Positions 18,136-26,001 of a stretch of DNA of 64,000 nucleotides are shown here, in pieces; within the stretch, counting starts at the first letter, position 1; each line of letters begins with the position of its first letter. Both the position numbers and the translations under genes were made by a program. The stretch comes from Hyphomicrobiales bacterium (GTDB taxonomy: Bacteria > Pseudomonadota > Alphaproteobacteria > Rhizobiales > Rhizobiaceae): NCBI GenBank assembly GCA_900473185.1, contig UCKU01000015.1:238710-302709 (forward strand), read 5' to 3'. The notes beneath the pieces are model-generated. The model was not told the origin of the DNA. It ran no database searches and was given only the letters and a program-made list of their open reading frames with translations.

Positions 18136-18564
18136 ATGACTGAGGTAGCCAAAACCCTTGAGGAGCTTTGCGCTGAACGCGGCATGCGCATGACCGAGCA
18201 GCGCCGGGTGATCGCGCGCATTCTCGAGGACTCCGAAGATCACCCCGATGTCGAGGAGCTCTATCGCCGCTCCGTCAAGGTCGACGCCAAGATTTCGATT
18301 TCGACGGTCTATCGTACGGTGAAGCTGTTCGAAGATGCAGGTATCATCGCCCGCCACGATTTCCGTGACGGCCGCTCCCGCTACGAGACGGTGCCGGAAG
18401 AGCATCACGACCATCTGATCGATCTGAAGACGGGTGTCGTCATCGAGTTCCGTTCGCCGGAAATCGAGGCGCTGCAGGAGCGAATCGCCCGTGAACACGG
18501 CTTCAAGCTAGTGGATCACCGCCTGGAACTCTATGGTATCCCGCTGAAGAAAGACGAAATCTGA
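18136..18564 (+). CDS. fur: Fur-family metalloregulator (Mur-like, manganese)
   Basis: 142-residue winged-helix repressor. The DNA-binding domain shows MRMTEQRRVIARILE, HPDVEELYRR and the recognition region ISISTVYRTVKLFEDAGII. The metal-sensing part has EEHHDHLIDLKTGVVIEF. The CxxC pairs of classical zinc-containing Fur are absent: the usual C.CG after HHDHLI is replaced by D.KTG. This is the form found in rhizobial Mur, which responds to manganese and represses sitABCD/mntH-type genes. Whether this copy senses Mn or Fe is inference from rhizobial work. It sits between rimI and olsA. Confidence 0.88.
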   Translation: MTEVAKTLEELCAERGMRMTEQRRVIARILEDSEDHPDVEELYRRSVKVDAKISISTVYRTVKLFEDAGIIARHDFRDGRSRYETVPEEHHDHLIDLKTGVVIEFRSPEIEALQERIAREHGFKLVDHRLELYGIPLKKDEI

Positions 18565-18591
18565 TACCATGGCAGTCCGGGAGCGCCGCAT

Positions 18592-19389
18592 TTGATCGTC
18601 TGGCTGCGCATCGCCTTCGCCATTACCGGCATCATTATCGTCAGCATCCTGCTCATGCCGATACAGGTGCTGGCGCTGCGTTTCGACTGGAAACTCAGGC
18701 GCACCCTGCCCCGGCGCTGGCATCGTATCGTCTGCTATTGTCTCGGCATCCGCATTCAGGTGCGCGGCACGCTTGAGAGCCGCCGGCCGCTGATGCTCTG
18801 TTCCAACCATTCCTCGTGGATGGACATCATGGTCATGTCGGCCGTGGCCGACGTCGCCTTCATCGCCAAGATCGAGGTGCGCGACTGGCCGATTTTCGGC
18901 ACGCTCGCCAAGCTGCAGAAAAGCGTTTTCGTGGTGCGGGAGGAAAAGCGCCGCACCGGCCATCAGGCGAGCGAGATCGCCGGCCGCATGGCAGACGGCG
19001 AAATCGTCGTGCTTTTTCCCGAGGGAACGACCTCTGATGGCAATCGACTGCTGGAGGTCAAATCGTCGCTCTTCGGCGCTGCCGCAATGGCCGTGCCCCA
19101 TTCCCCGACCGGCGGCGTCATGGTCCAGCCGGTTTCCATCGCCTATACGCGGGTGCACGGTATCGCCATGGGCCGCTATCACCGCCCGCTTGCGGCATGG
19201 CCCGGCGATATCGAGCTTCTACCGCATCTGATCGACATCATGAAATGCGGCGCGATCGATGCCGAAGTCTCCTTCGGCGAGGCGATAGAATATGGCGAAA
19301 AGACCAATCGCAAGGACGTCAGCGCAACGATCGCCGCCCGTATCCGCAACCTGCTGAACCGCAGCCTGCGCGGCCGCGCGATCGGCTGA
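18592..19389 (+). CDS. olsA: Lyso-ornithine-lipid O-acyltransferase OlsA (PlsC family)
   Basis: 265 residues with an N-terminal membrane anchor (LRIAFAITGIIIVSILLMPIQVLAL). The acyltransferase motifs are CSNHSSWMDIMVM (His-x4-Asp, near 68-73), FVVREEKRR and FPEGTTSDGNRLL. PlsC-type enzymes acylate lysophosphatidic acid, but the Sinorhizobium gene in the equivalent position, upstream of miaB-phoH, is olsA, which completes ornithine lipid synthesis. That equivalence is from memory of synteny, so a plsC-type call is the alternative. The start is TTG, since no in-frame ATG lies near. olsB lies 16 kb upstream. Confidence 0.8.
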   Translation: MIVWLRIAFAITGIIIVSILLMPIQVLALRFDWKLRRTLPRRWHRIVCYCLGIRIQVRGTLESRRPLMLCSNHSSWMDIMVMSAVADVAFIAKIEVRDWPIFGTLAKLQKSVFVVREEKRRTGHQASEIAGRMADGEIVVLFPEGTTSDGNRLLEVKSSLFGAAAMAVPHSPTGGVMVQPVSIAYTRVHGIAMGRYHRPLAAWPGDIELLPHLIDIMKCGAIDAEVSFGEAIEYGEKTNRKDVSATIAARIRNLLNRSLRGRAIG

Positions 19390-19437
19390 TCCGAGATACC
19401 CTTTTCTCCCGCGTCAAAAACCACTAGATAACGGGCC

Positions 19438-20847
19438 ATGACCCAGGACAGCGCCCTTCTTCAGGCCCCGGAGGCTTCTCTCCGCGATGGCTCCAACAGC
19501 CGCAAGGTTTTCATCAAGACCTATGGCTGCCAGATGAACGTCTACGACTCGACGCGCATGAGCGATGCTCTTGCCCGCGACGGCTATGAGCCGACCGAGG
19601 ATATGGAAGAGGCCGACCTCGTCCTGCTCAACACCTGCCATATCCGCGAGAAGGCGGCCGAGAAGGTCTATTCCGCGCTCGGGCGCCTGCGCGAGATGAA
19701 GAAGCGCAAGGCCGCCGACGGTCGCGAGATGATGATCGGCGTGGCCGGCTGCGTAGCGCAGGCGGAAGGCGAGGAAATCCTGCGCCGTGCGCCGGCGGTC
19801 GATGTGGTCATCGGCCCGCAGACCTATCACCGCCTGCCGGAGGCGCTGCGCCGCGCCAAGGAAGGCCACCGCGTCATCGATACGGAATATGCAATCGAAG
19901 ACAAGTTCGAGCACCTGCCGATCGCCGAGGCACCGAAGATCCGCGCCCGCGGCGTGACCGCCTTCCTGACGGTTCAGGAAGGCTGCGACAAGTTCTGCAC
20001 CTTCTGCGTCGTGCCCTATACGCGCGGCTCCGAAGTGTCGCGGCCGGTTTCGCAGATCGTCGAGGAGGCGATGAAGCTCGTCGATGGCGGCGTACGCGAA
20101 ATCACCCTGCTTGGACAGAACGTCAATGCCTGGCATGGCGTAGGCCCGAAGGGCGAAGAGTGGAGCCTTGGCGACCTGCTCTACCGGCTTGCCGAAATCC
20201 CCGGCCTTGCGCGGCTTCGCTACACGACCAGCCACCCGCGCGACATGGACGACCGACTGATCGAGGCCCATCGCGACCTTCGCACGCTGATGCCTTATCT
20301 GCACCTTCCGGTTCAGGCCGGTTCGGACCGCATTCTAAAGGCCATGAACCGCCGCCACACGGCAGCCGAATATCTTTCCCTCATCGAGCGCATCCGCAAA
20401 GCCCGTCCCGATATCGCGCTCTCGGGCGACTTCATTACCGGCTTTCCGGGGGAGACAGACCGGGAATTTGAGGATACACTAAAACTCGTTGAGGAGGTTC
20501 GTTATGCACAGGCCTTCTCGTTCAAATATTCGACGCGGCCCGGTACGCCCGGAGCGGAATTGAAGGACCAGGTGCCGGAAGATATCAAGGCAGAACGGCT
20601 GGAACGCCTGCAGGCGCTGCTTCTCAAGCAGACGCAGGAATTCAACGAGTCCTGCATCGGCAAGGAAATCGATCTTCTCCTGGAAAAGCCCGGCCGTATG
20701 CCCGGCCAACTTATTGGCCGCTCACCGTGGCTGCAATCCGTGAATGTTGATGCAAAAGCATCGCAAATCGGTGACATTATTAAAGTGCGAATCACAGGAA
20801 CCGGAACCAACAGCCTGTTTGCCGAACGCGCAGAGGCTGAGGTCTAA
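19438..20847 (+). CDS. miaB: tRNA-2-methylthio-N6-dimethylallyladenosine synthase MiaB
   Basis: 469-residue radical-SAM methylthiotransferase acting on A37 of tRNAs reading UNN codons. The N-terminal cluster-binding cysteines lie in YGCQMNVYDS, NTCHIREKA and VAGCVAQ. The radical-SAM CxxxCxxC motif lies in EGCDKFCTFCVVPYTRG near 181-197. A TRAM RNA-binding domain ends the protein (LLLEKPGRMPGQLIGRSPWLQSVN). It is followed 18 bases later by phoH, with ybeY, corC and lnt in a row, consistent with an RNA-maturation and envelope operon. Confidence 0.95.
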   Translation: MTQDSALLQAPEASLRDGSNSRKVFIKTYGCQMNVYDSTRMSDALARDGYEPTEDMEEADLVLLNTCHIREKAAEKVYSALGRLREMKKRKAADGREMMIGVAGCVAQAEGEEILRRAPAVDVVIGPQTYHRLPEALRRAKEGHRVIDTEYAIEDKFEHLPIAEAPKIRARGVTAFLTVQEGCDKFCTFCVVPYTRGSEVSRPVSQIVEEAMKLVDGGVREITLLGQNVNAWHGVGPKGEEWSLGDLLYRLAEIPGLARLRYTTSHPRDMDDRLIEAHRDLRTLMPYLHLPVQAGSDRILKAMNRRHTAAEYLSLIERIRKARPDIALSGDFITGFPGETDREFEDTLKLVEEVRYAQAFSFKYSTRPGTPGAELKDQVPEDIKAERLERLQALLLKQTQEFNESCIGKEIDLLLEKPGRMPGQLIGRSPWLQSVNVDAKASQIGDIIKVRITGTGTNSLFAERAEAEV

Positions 20848-20865
20848 CCCAAGGAGCTCGACCGC

Positions 20866-21918
20866 TTGAACGGACAGGAATTGGTTTCCACTTCACCGCG
20901 CCACCCACGCATTGCGAGCGACGCCAATCACTTCGTCCTGACGTTCGAGAACAACCGGTTCGCCAGCGAACTTTTCGGACAGTTTGATCAAAACCTCAAG
21001 CTGCTGGAACAGCGGCTCCATATCGATGCGCGAGCGCGCGGCAACTCCGTTGTCATCACCGGCGATGTGCTGGCCACCAATCAGGCGCGGCGCACACTCG
21101 ATTACCTCTATGAAAAACTCCAGAAAGGCGGCAGTGTGGAGCGTTCAGACGTGGAAGGCGCAATTCGCATGGCGGTTGCCGCCGACGACCAGCTCACACT
21201 GCCGACGATGGAGAAAAAAGCCAAATTGACGATGGCGCAGATTTCGACGCGCAAGAAGACGATCATCGCACGCACGCCGACACAGGATGCCTATATGCGG
21301 GCGCTTGAGCGCTCGGAGATGGTGTTCGGTGTTGGTCCGGCCGGTACCGGCAAGACCTATCTCGCCGTCGCTCATGCCGCCCAGCTTCTGGAGCGCGGCG
21401 CGGTCGAAAAGATCATCCTTTCGCGCCCGGCCGTCGAAGCCGGCGAACGCCTGGGCTTCCTGCCGGGCGACATGAAGGAAAAAGTCGATCCTTATCTCCG
21501 CCCGCTTTATGACGCGCTCTACGACATGATCCCGGGCGACAAGGTCGAGCGGGCGATCACTGCCGGCGTCATCGAAATCGCGCCGCTCGCCTTCATGCGC
21601 GGCCGTACGCTTGCCAACGCCGCTGTTATCCTCGACGAGGCGCAAAACACCACGGCAATGCAAATGAAGATGTTCCTGACGCGTCTTGGCGAGAATTCGC
21701 GTATGATCATCACCGGCGACCCGAGCCAGATCGACCTGCCGCGTGGCGTCAAATCCGGCCTTGTGGAAGCGCTGCACCTCCTGAACGAGGTCGAGGGTAT
21801 TTCGATCGTGCGCTTCAAGGATGTCGACGTCGTTCGCCATCCGCTCGTCGGCCGCATCGTCAAGGCCTATGACGCGACCTATACCGCAGCAAACGAAGAG
21901 GCCAGCCGGCAGGACTGA
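20866..21918 (+). CDS. phoH: PhoH-family ATPase
   Basis: 350 residues. Walker A is GVGPAGTGKTYLAVA (near 157-171), Walker B is VILDEAQNTT, and TGDPSQIDLP is the motif-III region. An N-terminal KH-like segment (LFGQFDQNLKLLEQRLHID) is typical. The family is linked to RNA metabolism with YbeY. The start is TTG at 20866, supported by AAGGAG at 20851-20856 and the expected length. Its last base overlaps the first of ybeY, so the two are tightly coupled. Confidence 0.92.
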   Translation: MNGQELVSTSPRHPRIASDANHFVLTFENNRFASELFGQFDQNLKLLEQRLHIDARARGNSVVITGDVLATNQARRTLDYLYEKLQKGGSVERSDVEGAIRMAVAADDQLTLPTMEKKAKLTMAQISTRKKTIIARTPTQDAYMRALERSEMVFGVGPAGTGKTYLAVAHAAQLLERGAVEKIILSRPAVEAGERLGFLPGDMKEKVDPYLRPLYDALYDMIPGDKVERAITAGVIEIAPLAFMRGRTLANAAVILDEAQNTTAMQMKMFLTRLGENSRMIITGDPSQIDLPRGVKSGLVEALHLLNEVEGISIVRFKDVDVVRHPLVGRIVKAYDATYTAANEEASRQD

Positions 21919-22433
21919 TGGCCGAGCTCGACATACAGATCAGCATCGAGGACACGGGCTGGCCCGCCGAAGATGTATTGCATGCTCTTGGCGAACGCGT
22001 GTTGGGTGCGGCTGTCACTTACCTGCGGGAAGAGGAACAGCAACCCTTCCCGCAGATGCCGCCGGAAGTTTCGCTTGTCTTCACCGACGATGCATCCATC
22101 CAGGACATCAATGCGGAATGGCGCGGCAAGGACAAGCCCACCAACGTGCTGTCGTTTCCGGCCTTTCCGGTCAAACCCGGCAAAATGCCCGGTCCGATGC
22201 TCGGCGATATCATCATTGCCCTGGAAACGGTGGAGCGTGAGGCGCAAGAGCTCGAAAAGAGCTTTGACGATCATCTGACCCATCTTATGGTGCATGGTTT
22301 CTTGCATCTGCTCGGCTACGACCATATGAATAATGACGAAGCCGAAATTATGGAGGGGCTGGAGACTCGCATTTTGGCAGTACTCGGCCTATCTGACCCC
22401 TACGAGGGTCAAGACCTTAAAATGGAACCATGA
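21918..22433 (+). CDS. ybeY: Endoribonuclease YbeY (16S rRNA maturation and quality control)
   Basis: 171-residue zinc-dependent RNase acting in 16S rRNA 3'-end processing and ribosome quality control; in Sinorhizobium it also affects small-RNA regulation. The zinc motif H-x3-H-x5-H is seen in MVHGFLHLLGYDH (near 118-130). The fold-defining LVFTDDASIQDINAEWRGKDKPTNVLSFP is complete. It overlaps phoH by 1 base and corC by 4 bases (ATGA). Confidence 0.95.
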   Translation: MAELDIQISIEDTGWPAEDVLHALGERVLGAAVTYLREEEQQPFPQMPPEVSLVFTDDASIQDINAEWRGKDKPTNVLSFPAFPVKPGKMPGPMLGDIIIALETVEREAQELEKSFDDHLTHLMVHGFLHLLGYDHMNNDEAEIMEGLETRILAVLGLSDPYEGQDLKMEP

Positions 22434-23566
22434 GCGACTTTTCTACGAAGCCGGCGTCAGACGCCAAGGACTCCGAGCAATCCTCCTCTTCCGATGAGGG
22501 TGGCAGTAGTCGACACCGACCGCAATCCTTCTGGTCACGCGCCGCGCGTATCTTAAGACCGCAACAAGGCTCGCGCCTGCGTGAAGACATCGCCGACGCG
22601 CTGATGACTGATCCGGCTGCAGCCGATGCCTTTTCGCCCGACGAGCGGGCGATGCTCCACAATATCCTGCGCTTCCGCGAAGTGCGCGTTGCCGACGTGA
22701 TGGTGCCGCGCGCCGATATCGAGGCTGTCGACCAGAACATCACAATCGGCGAACTGATGATCCTCTTCGAGGAAAGCGGCCGTTCGCGCATGCCGGTCTA
22801 TGCCGAAACGCTCGACGATCCGCGCGGCATGGTGCATATCCGCGATCTTCTTTCCTACGTCGCCAAGCAGGCGCGCAACAAGCGCCGCAGCGGCACGAAA
22901 CCTGCGGCGGGCGCGCCGGCAATCGAGGTCTCTCCGGAAAATATCCAGAAGGCGCCGCGCTCGGCCAAACCGAACTTCGATCTCGGACGCGTCGACCTGC
23001 AGAAGACGCTCGCCGAAACTGGCATTATCAGACAGATCCTCTTCGTGCCGCCTTCCATGCTGGCCTCCGATCTTCTGCGCCGCATGCAGGTGAACCGCAC
23101 GCAGATGGCGCTGGTCATCGACGAATATGGGGGCACTGACGGCCTCGCCTCGCATGAAGACATCGTGGAGATGGTCATCGGCGATATCGACGACGAACAT
23201 GACGATGAGGAAGTCATGTTCAAACGCATTTCGGAGGACGTCTTCGTTGCCGACGCGCGCGTCGAGCTCGAGGAGATTGCCGAAGCCATTGGTCCGGATT
23301 TCGATATCAGCGAGCAGATTGATGAGGTCGATACGCTGGGAGGTCTGATCTTCTCGGCACTGGGGCGCATCCCGGTGCGCGGAGAAGTCGTCCGGGCCCT
23401 GTCGGATTTCGAATTCCACATCCTCGATGCCGATCCGCGCCGGATCAAGCGGGTGCGCATCACCCGCAAGCGCCAGGCAATCCGCCGTCGCGTCAAGGCG
23501 GATGGTGACGGGCCGCCCATCGGCGACGGAAACGATGATCGGTCGGCGGAATCGACCGCAAACTGA
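22430..23566 (+). CDS. CorC/TlyC (hemolysin C-like) CBS-domain protein
   Basis: 378 residues. A CBS pair (VADVMVPRADIEAVDQNITIGELMILFEESGRSRMPVY from about 85, second CBS near 200) is followed by a CorC_HlyC transporter-associated domain at the C-terminus (ADARVELEEIAEAIG...TLGGLIFSALGRIPVRGEVV). There is no membrane domain, so it is cytosolic. Relatives are tied to magnesium and cobalt efflux, though direct activity is poorly shown. The first 45 residues and the last 25 are charged and low in complexity. It is in the phoH-ybeY-corC-lnt cluster found widely in proteobacteria. Confidence 0.9.
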   Translation: MSDFSTKPASDAKDSEQSSSSDEGGSSRHRPQSFWSRAARILRPQQGSRLREDIADALMTDPAAADAFSPDERAMLHNILRFREVRVADVMVPRADIEAVDQNITIGELMILFEESGRSRMPVYAETLDDPRGMVHIRDLLSYVAKQARNKRRSGTKPAAGAPAIEVSPENIQKAPRSAKPNFDLGRVDLQKTLAETGIIRQILFVPPSMLASDLLRRMQVNRTQMALVIDEYGGTDGLASHEDIVEMVIGDIDDEHDDEEVMFKRISEDVFVADARVELEEIAEAIGPDFDISEQIDEVDTLGGLIFSALGRIPVRGEVVRALSDFEFHILDADPRRIKRVRITRKRQAIRRRVKADGDGPPIGDGNDDRSAESTAN

Positions 23567-23644
23567 TCTTTCCGCAAGACGACAAGCGCGCGCTTTTTTG
23601 AAAGACTGCGATTGGATTGATTCGCGGCTTTGATGGGAGTGCGT

Positions 23645-25249
23645 ATGGAGCGGCTTGCGGACAGGATTATCCTCGTCTGGGGTTTCAAACGGTCATTGCT
23701 TGCGATCGCAGCAGGCGCCTTCGGCGTCCTGGCGCTGCCTCCCATCGGCTTCTTCGCCGCGATGTTCGTTTCCTTCACGCTGCTCGTCTGGCTGATCGAC
23801 GGGGCGGCCGCCTCGCCGGAAAGCAGCCTTCCCGGCAGGCTCTGGCCGGCATTTGCCACGGGCTGGCTGTTCGGCTTCGGTTACTTCGTTGCGGGGCTCT
23901 GGTGGGTTGGGCAGGCATTGCTGATCGATTCAGAGGAGTTTGCCTGGGCTTTGCCGCTCGCAATCCTCGGCCTTCCAGCCTGCCTTGCTATCTTCTATGG
24001 CTTGGCTGCGGCGCTTGCCCGTATCTTCTGGTCCGATGGAATGGGGCGGATTGCAGCACTTGCTGCCAGCTTCGGCCTGCTTGAGTGGGTACGCAGCTTC
24101 ATCTTCACCGGTTTTCCGTGGAATGCCATCGGCTATGCCATGATGCCTATGCCTGTCATGATGCAGTCCGCGCATGTGATCGGCACCATGGGGGTGACGG
24201 CTCTCTCGGTCTTCGTCTTTGCTGCCCCTGCCCTCATCGGAACCCGGCAGGGAGCGAAACTCGGCGTCAGCCTCGCGGCAATCCTCTTTGCGGCGCATCT
24301 CGGGTACGGCGCCTATATCCTCTATCTCACGCCGAAGCCCGAGGCGTTACCCGAGGACAAGCGGCCTGTGGTTCGCCTGGTCCAGCCGGCGATCGATCAA
24401 TCCGTCAAGATGGACAATGATGCGGATCGCGAGGCGATCTTCGAGACACATCTCAAGCTTTCGACGGAGCCTCCCAAGAACGGCGGCAGGAGGCCTGACA
24501 TCATCGTCTGGCCGGAAACCTCGATCCCCTTCATCCTCACCGACAACAAGGACGCGCTGACGCAGATTGCCGATACGCTCGACGACGACCAGATCCTGAT
24601 CGCAGGCGCGGTGCGCGCTGAAGAACTCGGCCCGGGCTATCCCACCCGCTATTATAATTCGATCTACGTGATCGACGGGCGGGGGCAGATCGTCGCCGCC
24701 TCCGACAAGGTGCATCTCGTTCCCTTCGGCGAATATCTTCCCTTCGAGGACATGCTCAACGAACTCGGCATCCAGAATGTCGTGGAGATGCCGGGCGGTT
24801 TTTCGGCGGCCGCCAGCCGTCATCTGCTCGAGCTTCCGAGCGGTCTGAAATTCTATCCGCTCGTCTGCTACGAAATCATCTTCCCGGACGAAATGACCGG
24901 CGATATCGGCCAAGCGAATGCCATTCTCAACATCACGAATGACAGCTGGTTCGGCTCAACACCGGGTCCGTACCAGCATTTTCAGCAGGCACGCGTACGA
25001 GCGGTTGAGACCGGTTTGCCGCTGATTCGCGATGCGAATAGTGGAATTTCGGCGGTTGTAGACGCGCGCGGCGAAATCGTTTCAGGTCTAAAATTGGACG
25101 AAATTGGCTTTATTGATGCAACTCTCGATGGATTCAAAAAAAACACAGGAAGCCCATACCCCCGACAAACGTACTTCTGGTTGACTGAAACGTTACTGAT
25201 GATCATTGCGCTAATTTCACGCAGGGGTTTTATTTTCAGGTTGAATTGA
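23645..25249 (+). CDS. lnt: Apolipoprotein N-acyltransferase Lnt
   Basis: 534-residue inner-membrane enzyme that adds the third acyl chain to lipoproteins. About six N-terminal membrane helices (to residue 220) precede a nitrilase-type periplasmic domain. The catalytic triad is visible: Glu near 291 (WPETSIPF), Lys near 355 (SDKVHLVPFGEYLP) and Cys near 408 (LVCYEIIFPDE). ATG at 23645 with GGGAG 5-9 bases upstream is chosen over the in-frame TTG and ATG at 23630 and 23633, which overlap that ribosome site. Confidence 0.93.
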   Translation: MERLADRIILVWGFKRSLLAIAAGAFGVLALPPIGFFAAMFVSFTLLVWLIDGAAASPESSLPGRLWPAFATGWLFGFGYFVAGLWWVGQALLIDSEEFAWALPLAILGLPACLAIFYGLAAALARIFWSDGMGRIAALAASFGLLEWVRSFIFTGFPWNAIGYAMMPMPVMMQSAHVIGTMGVTALSVFVFAAPALIGTRQGAKLGVSLAAILFAAHLGYGAYILYLTPKPEALPEDKRPVVRLVQPAIDQSVKMDNDADREAIFETHLKLSTEPPKNGGRRPDIIVWPETSIPFILTDNKDALTQIADTLDDDQILIAGAVRAEELGPGYPTRYYNSIYVIDGRGQIVAASDKVHLVPFGEYLPFEDMLNELGIQNVVEMPGGFSAAASRHLLELPSGLKFYPLVCYEIIFPDEMTGDIGQANAILNITNDSWFGSTPGPYQHFQQARVRAVETGLPLIRDANSGISAVVDARGEIVSGLKLDEIGFIDATLDGFKKNTGSPYPRQTYFWLTETLLMIIALISRRGFIFRLN

Positions 25250-25286
25250 CCGAAAACCCCTAAAATTGCATAGTGGTCGCAATCGG

Positions 25287-25340
25287 CGTTAGTAACGTAT
25301 GCTTCAAGGTGGGTTATCGCGACTTGCAACGTGGCGTTAC
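25287..25340. promoter_or_regulatory. Possible operator upstream of praR
   Basis: An 11-bp perfect palindrome, CGTTAGTAACG, lies at 25287-25297, with a partial second copy CGTTACG at 25335-25341. Both lie in the 153-bp gap before praR. A repeat of this kind could be an autoregulatory site for the dimeric Xre regulator. No experimental consensus was checked. Confidence 0.3.
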
Positions 25341-25402
25341 GGAATGAGGTCAGGGCATGCCGGTTAGAACAGAGTTGAATTTTTCTTTGCTAGGGCACGA
25401 CC

Positions 25403-25822
25403 ATGATTGAAAATAAGAAGAAGCCGAATCCTATCGACATCCATGTCGGTAGCCGCATCCGGCTTCGCCGTACTATGTTAGGCATGAGCCAGGAGAAGCT
25501 CGGCGAAAGCCTCGGCATCACCTTTCAGCAAATCCAGAAATACGAGAAGGGTACCAACCGCGTTGGTGCCAGCCGCCTCCAGAACATTTCAAGCATCCTC
25601 AACGTTCCCGTTTCCTTCTTCTTCGAAGACGCTCCCGGCGAACATTCCGGTGCCTTGACCGGCATGTCGGAAGCCTCGAGTTCGAACTATGTCGTCGATT
25701 TCCTCTCCTCTTCGGAAGGACTCCAGCTCAACCGCGCATTTGTGAAGATCACCGATCCCAAGGTTCGTCGCAAAGTCGTCGAATTGGTGAAGGCACTGGC
25801 GGCGGAAGCCGACTCCGACTGA
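25403..25822 (+). CDS. praR: Xre-family transcriptional regulator PraR (PhrR-like)
   Basis: 139 residues. A Cro/C1-type HTH domain occupies about 14-70 (IRLRRTMLGMSQEKLGESLGITFQQIQKYEKGTNRV), followed by a C-terminal helical region typical of rhizobial PraR and Sinorhizobium PhrR. In R. leguminosarum PraR represses quorum-sensing genes and affects biofilm and root attachment; it lies next to metK, as here. The assignment is by domain layout plus synteny from memory. It is followed by a strong terminator. Confidence 0.85.
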   Translation: MIENKKKPNPIDIHVGSRIRLRRTMLGMSQEKLGESLGITFQQIQKYEKGTNRVGASRLQNISSILNVPVSFFFEDAPGEHSGALTGMSEASSSNYVVDFLSSSEGLQLNRAFVKITDPKVRRKVVELVKALAAEADSD

Positions 25823-25846
25823 GCGTCCCCCACGCTCGGAAAGCTT

Positions 25847-25876
25847 AAGGCGGCTCAAAAGGCCGCCTTTTTGCGT
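25847..25876 (+). terminator. Intrinsic terminator after praR
   Basis: AAGGCGGC (25847-25854) pairs with GCCGCCTT (25862-25869) around a 7-base loop, followed by a T-rich tract. Confidence 0.85.
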
Positions 25877-25906
25877 TTTTGGGGCAAAATTTGTCATTTC
25901 GCCGCA

Positions 25907-25928
25907 GATATAAAGATATATTTATGTC
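25907..25928. promoter_or_regulatory. 22-bp imperfect palindrome upstream of metK (candidate SAM/SAH-cycle operator)
   Basis: The site runs GATATAAAGAT-ATATTTATGTC and reads nearly the same on both strands (18 of 22 positions symmetric). It sits 74 bp before the metK ATG, just past the praR terminator, so it is placed to control metK. Methionine-cycle genes in proteobacteria can be regulated by ArsR-family SahR proteins binding AT-rich palindromes. Equating this site with SahR is inference. Confidence 0.45.
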
Positions 25929-26001
25929 CTTCTGTGCTTGTCATCGGGGCACGAAGTGAGTACCTACTAGACCGCTTTTGTTCTTTGAGGGGAATCCCGG
26001 A

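Noticed and set aside
25876..26001. SAM riboswitch before metK
   Set aside because: The leader shows a palindromic DNA site but no match to the conserved core of the SAM-II pseudoknot as I know it.
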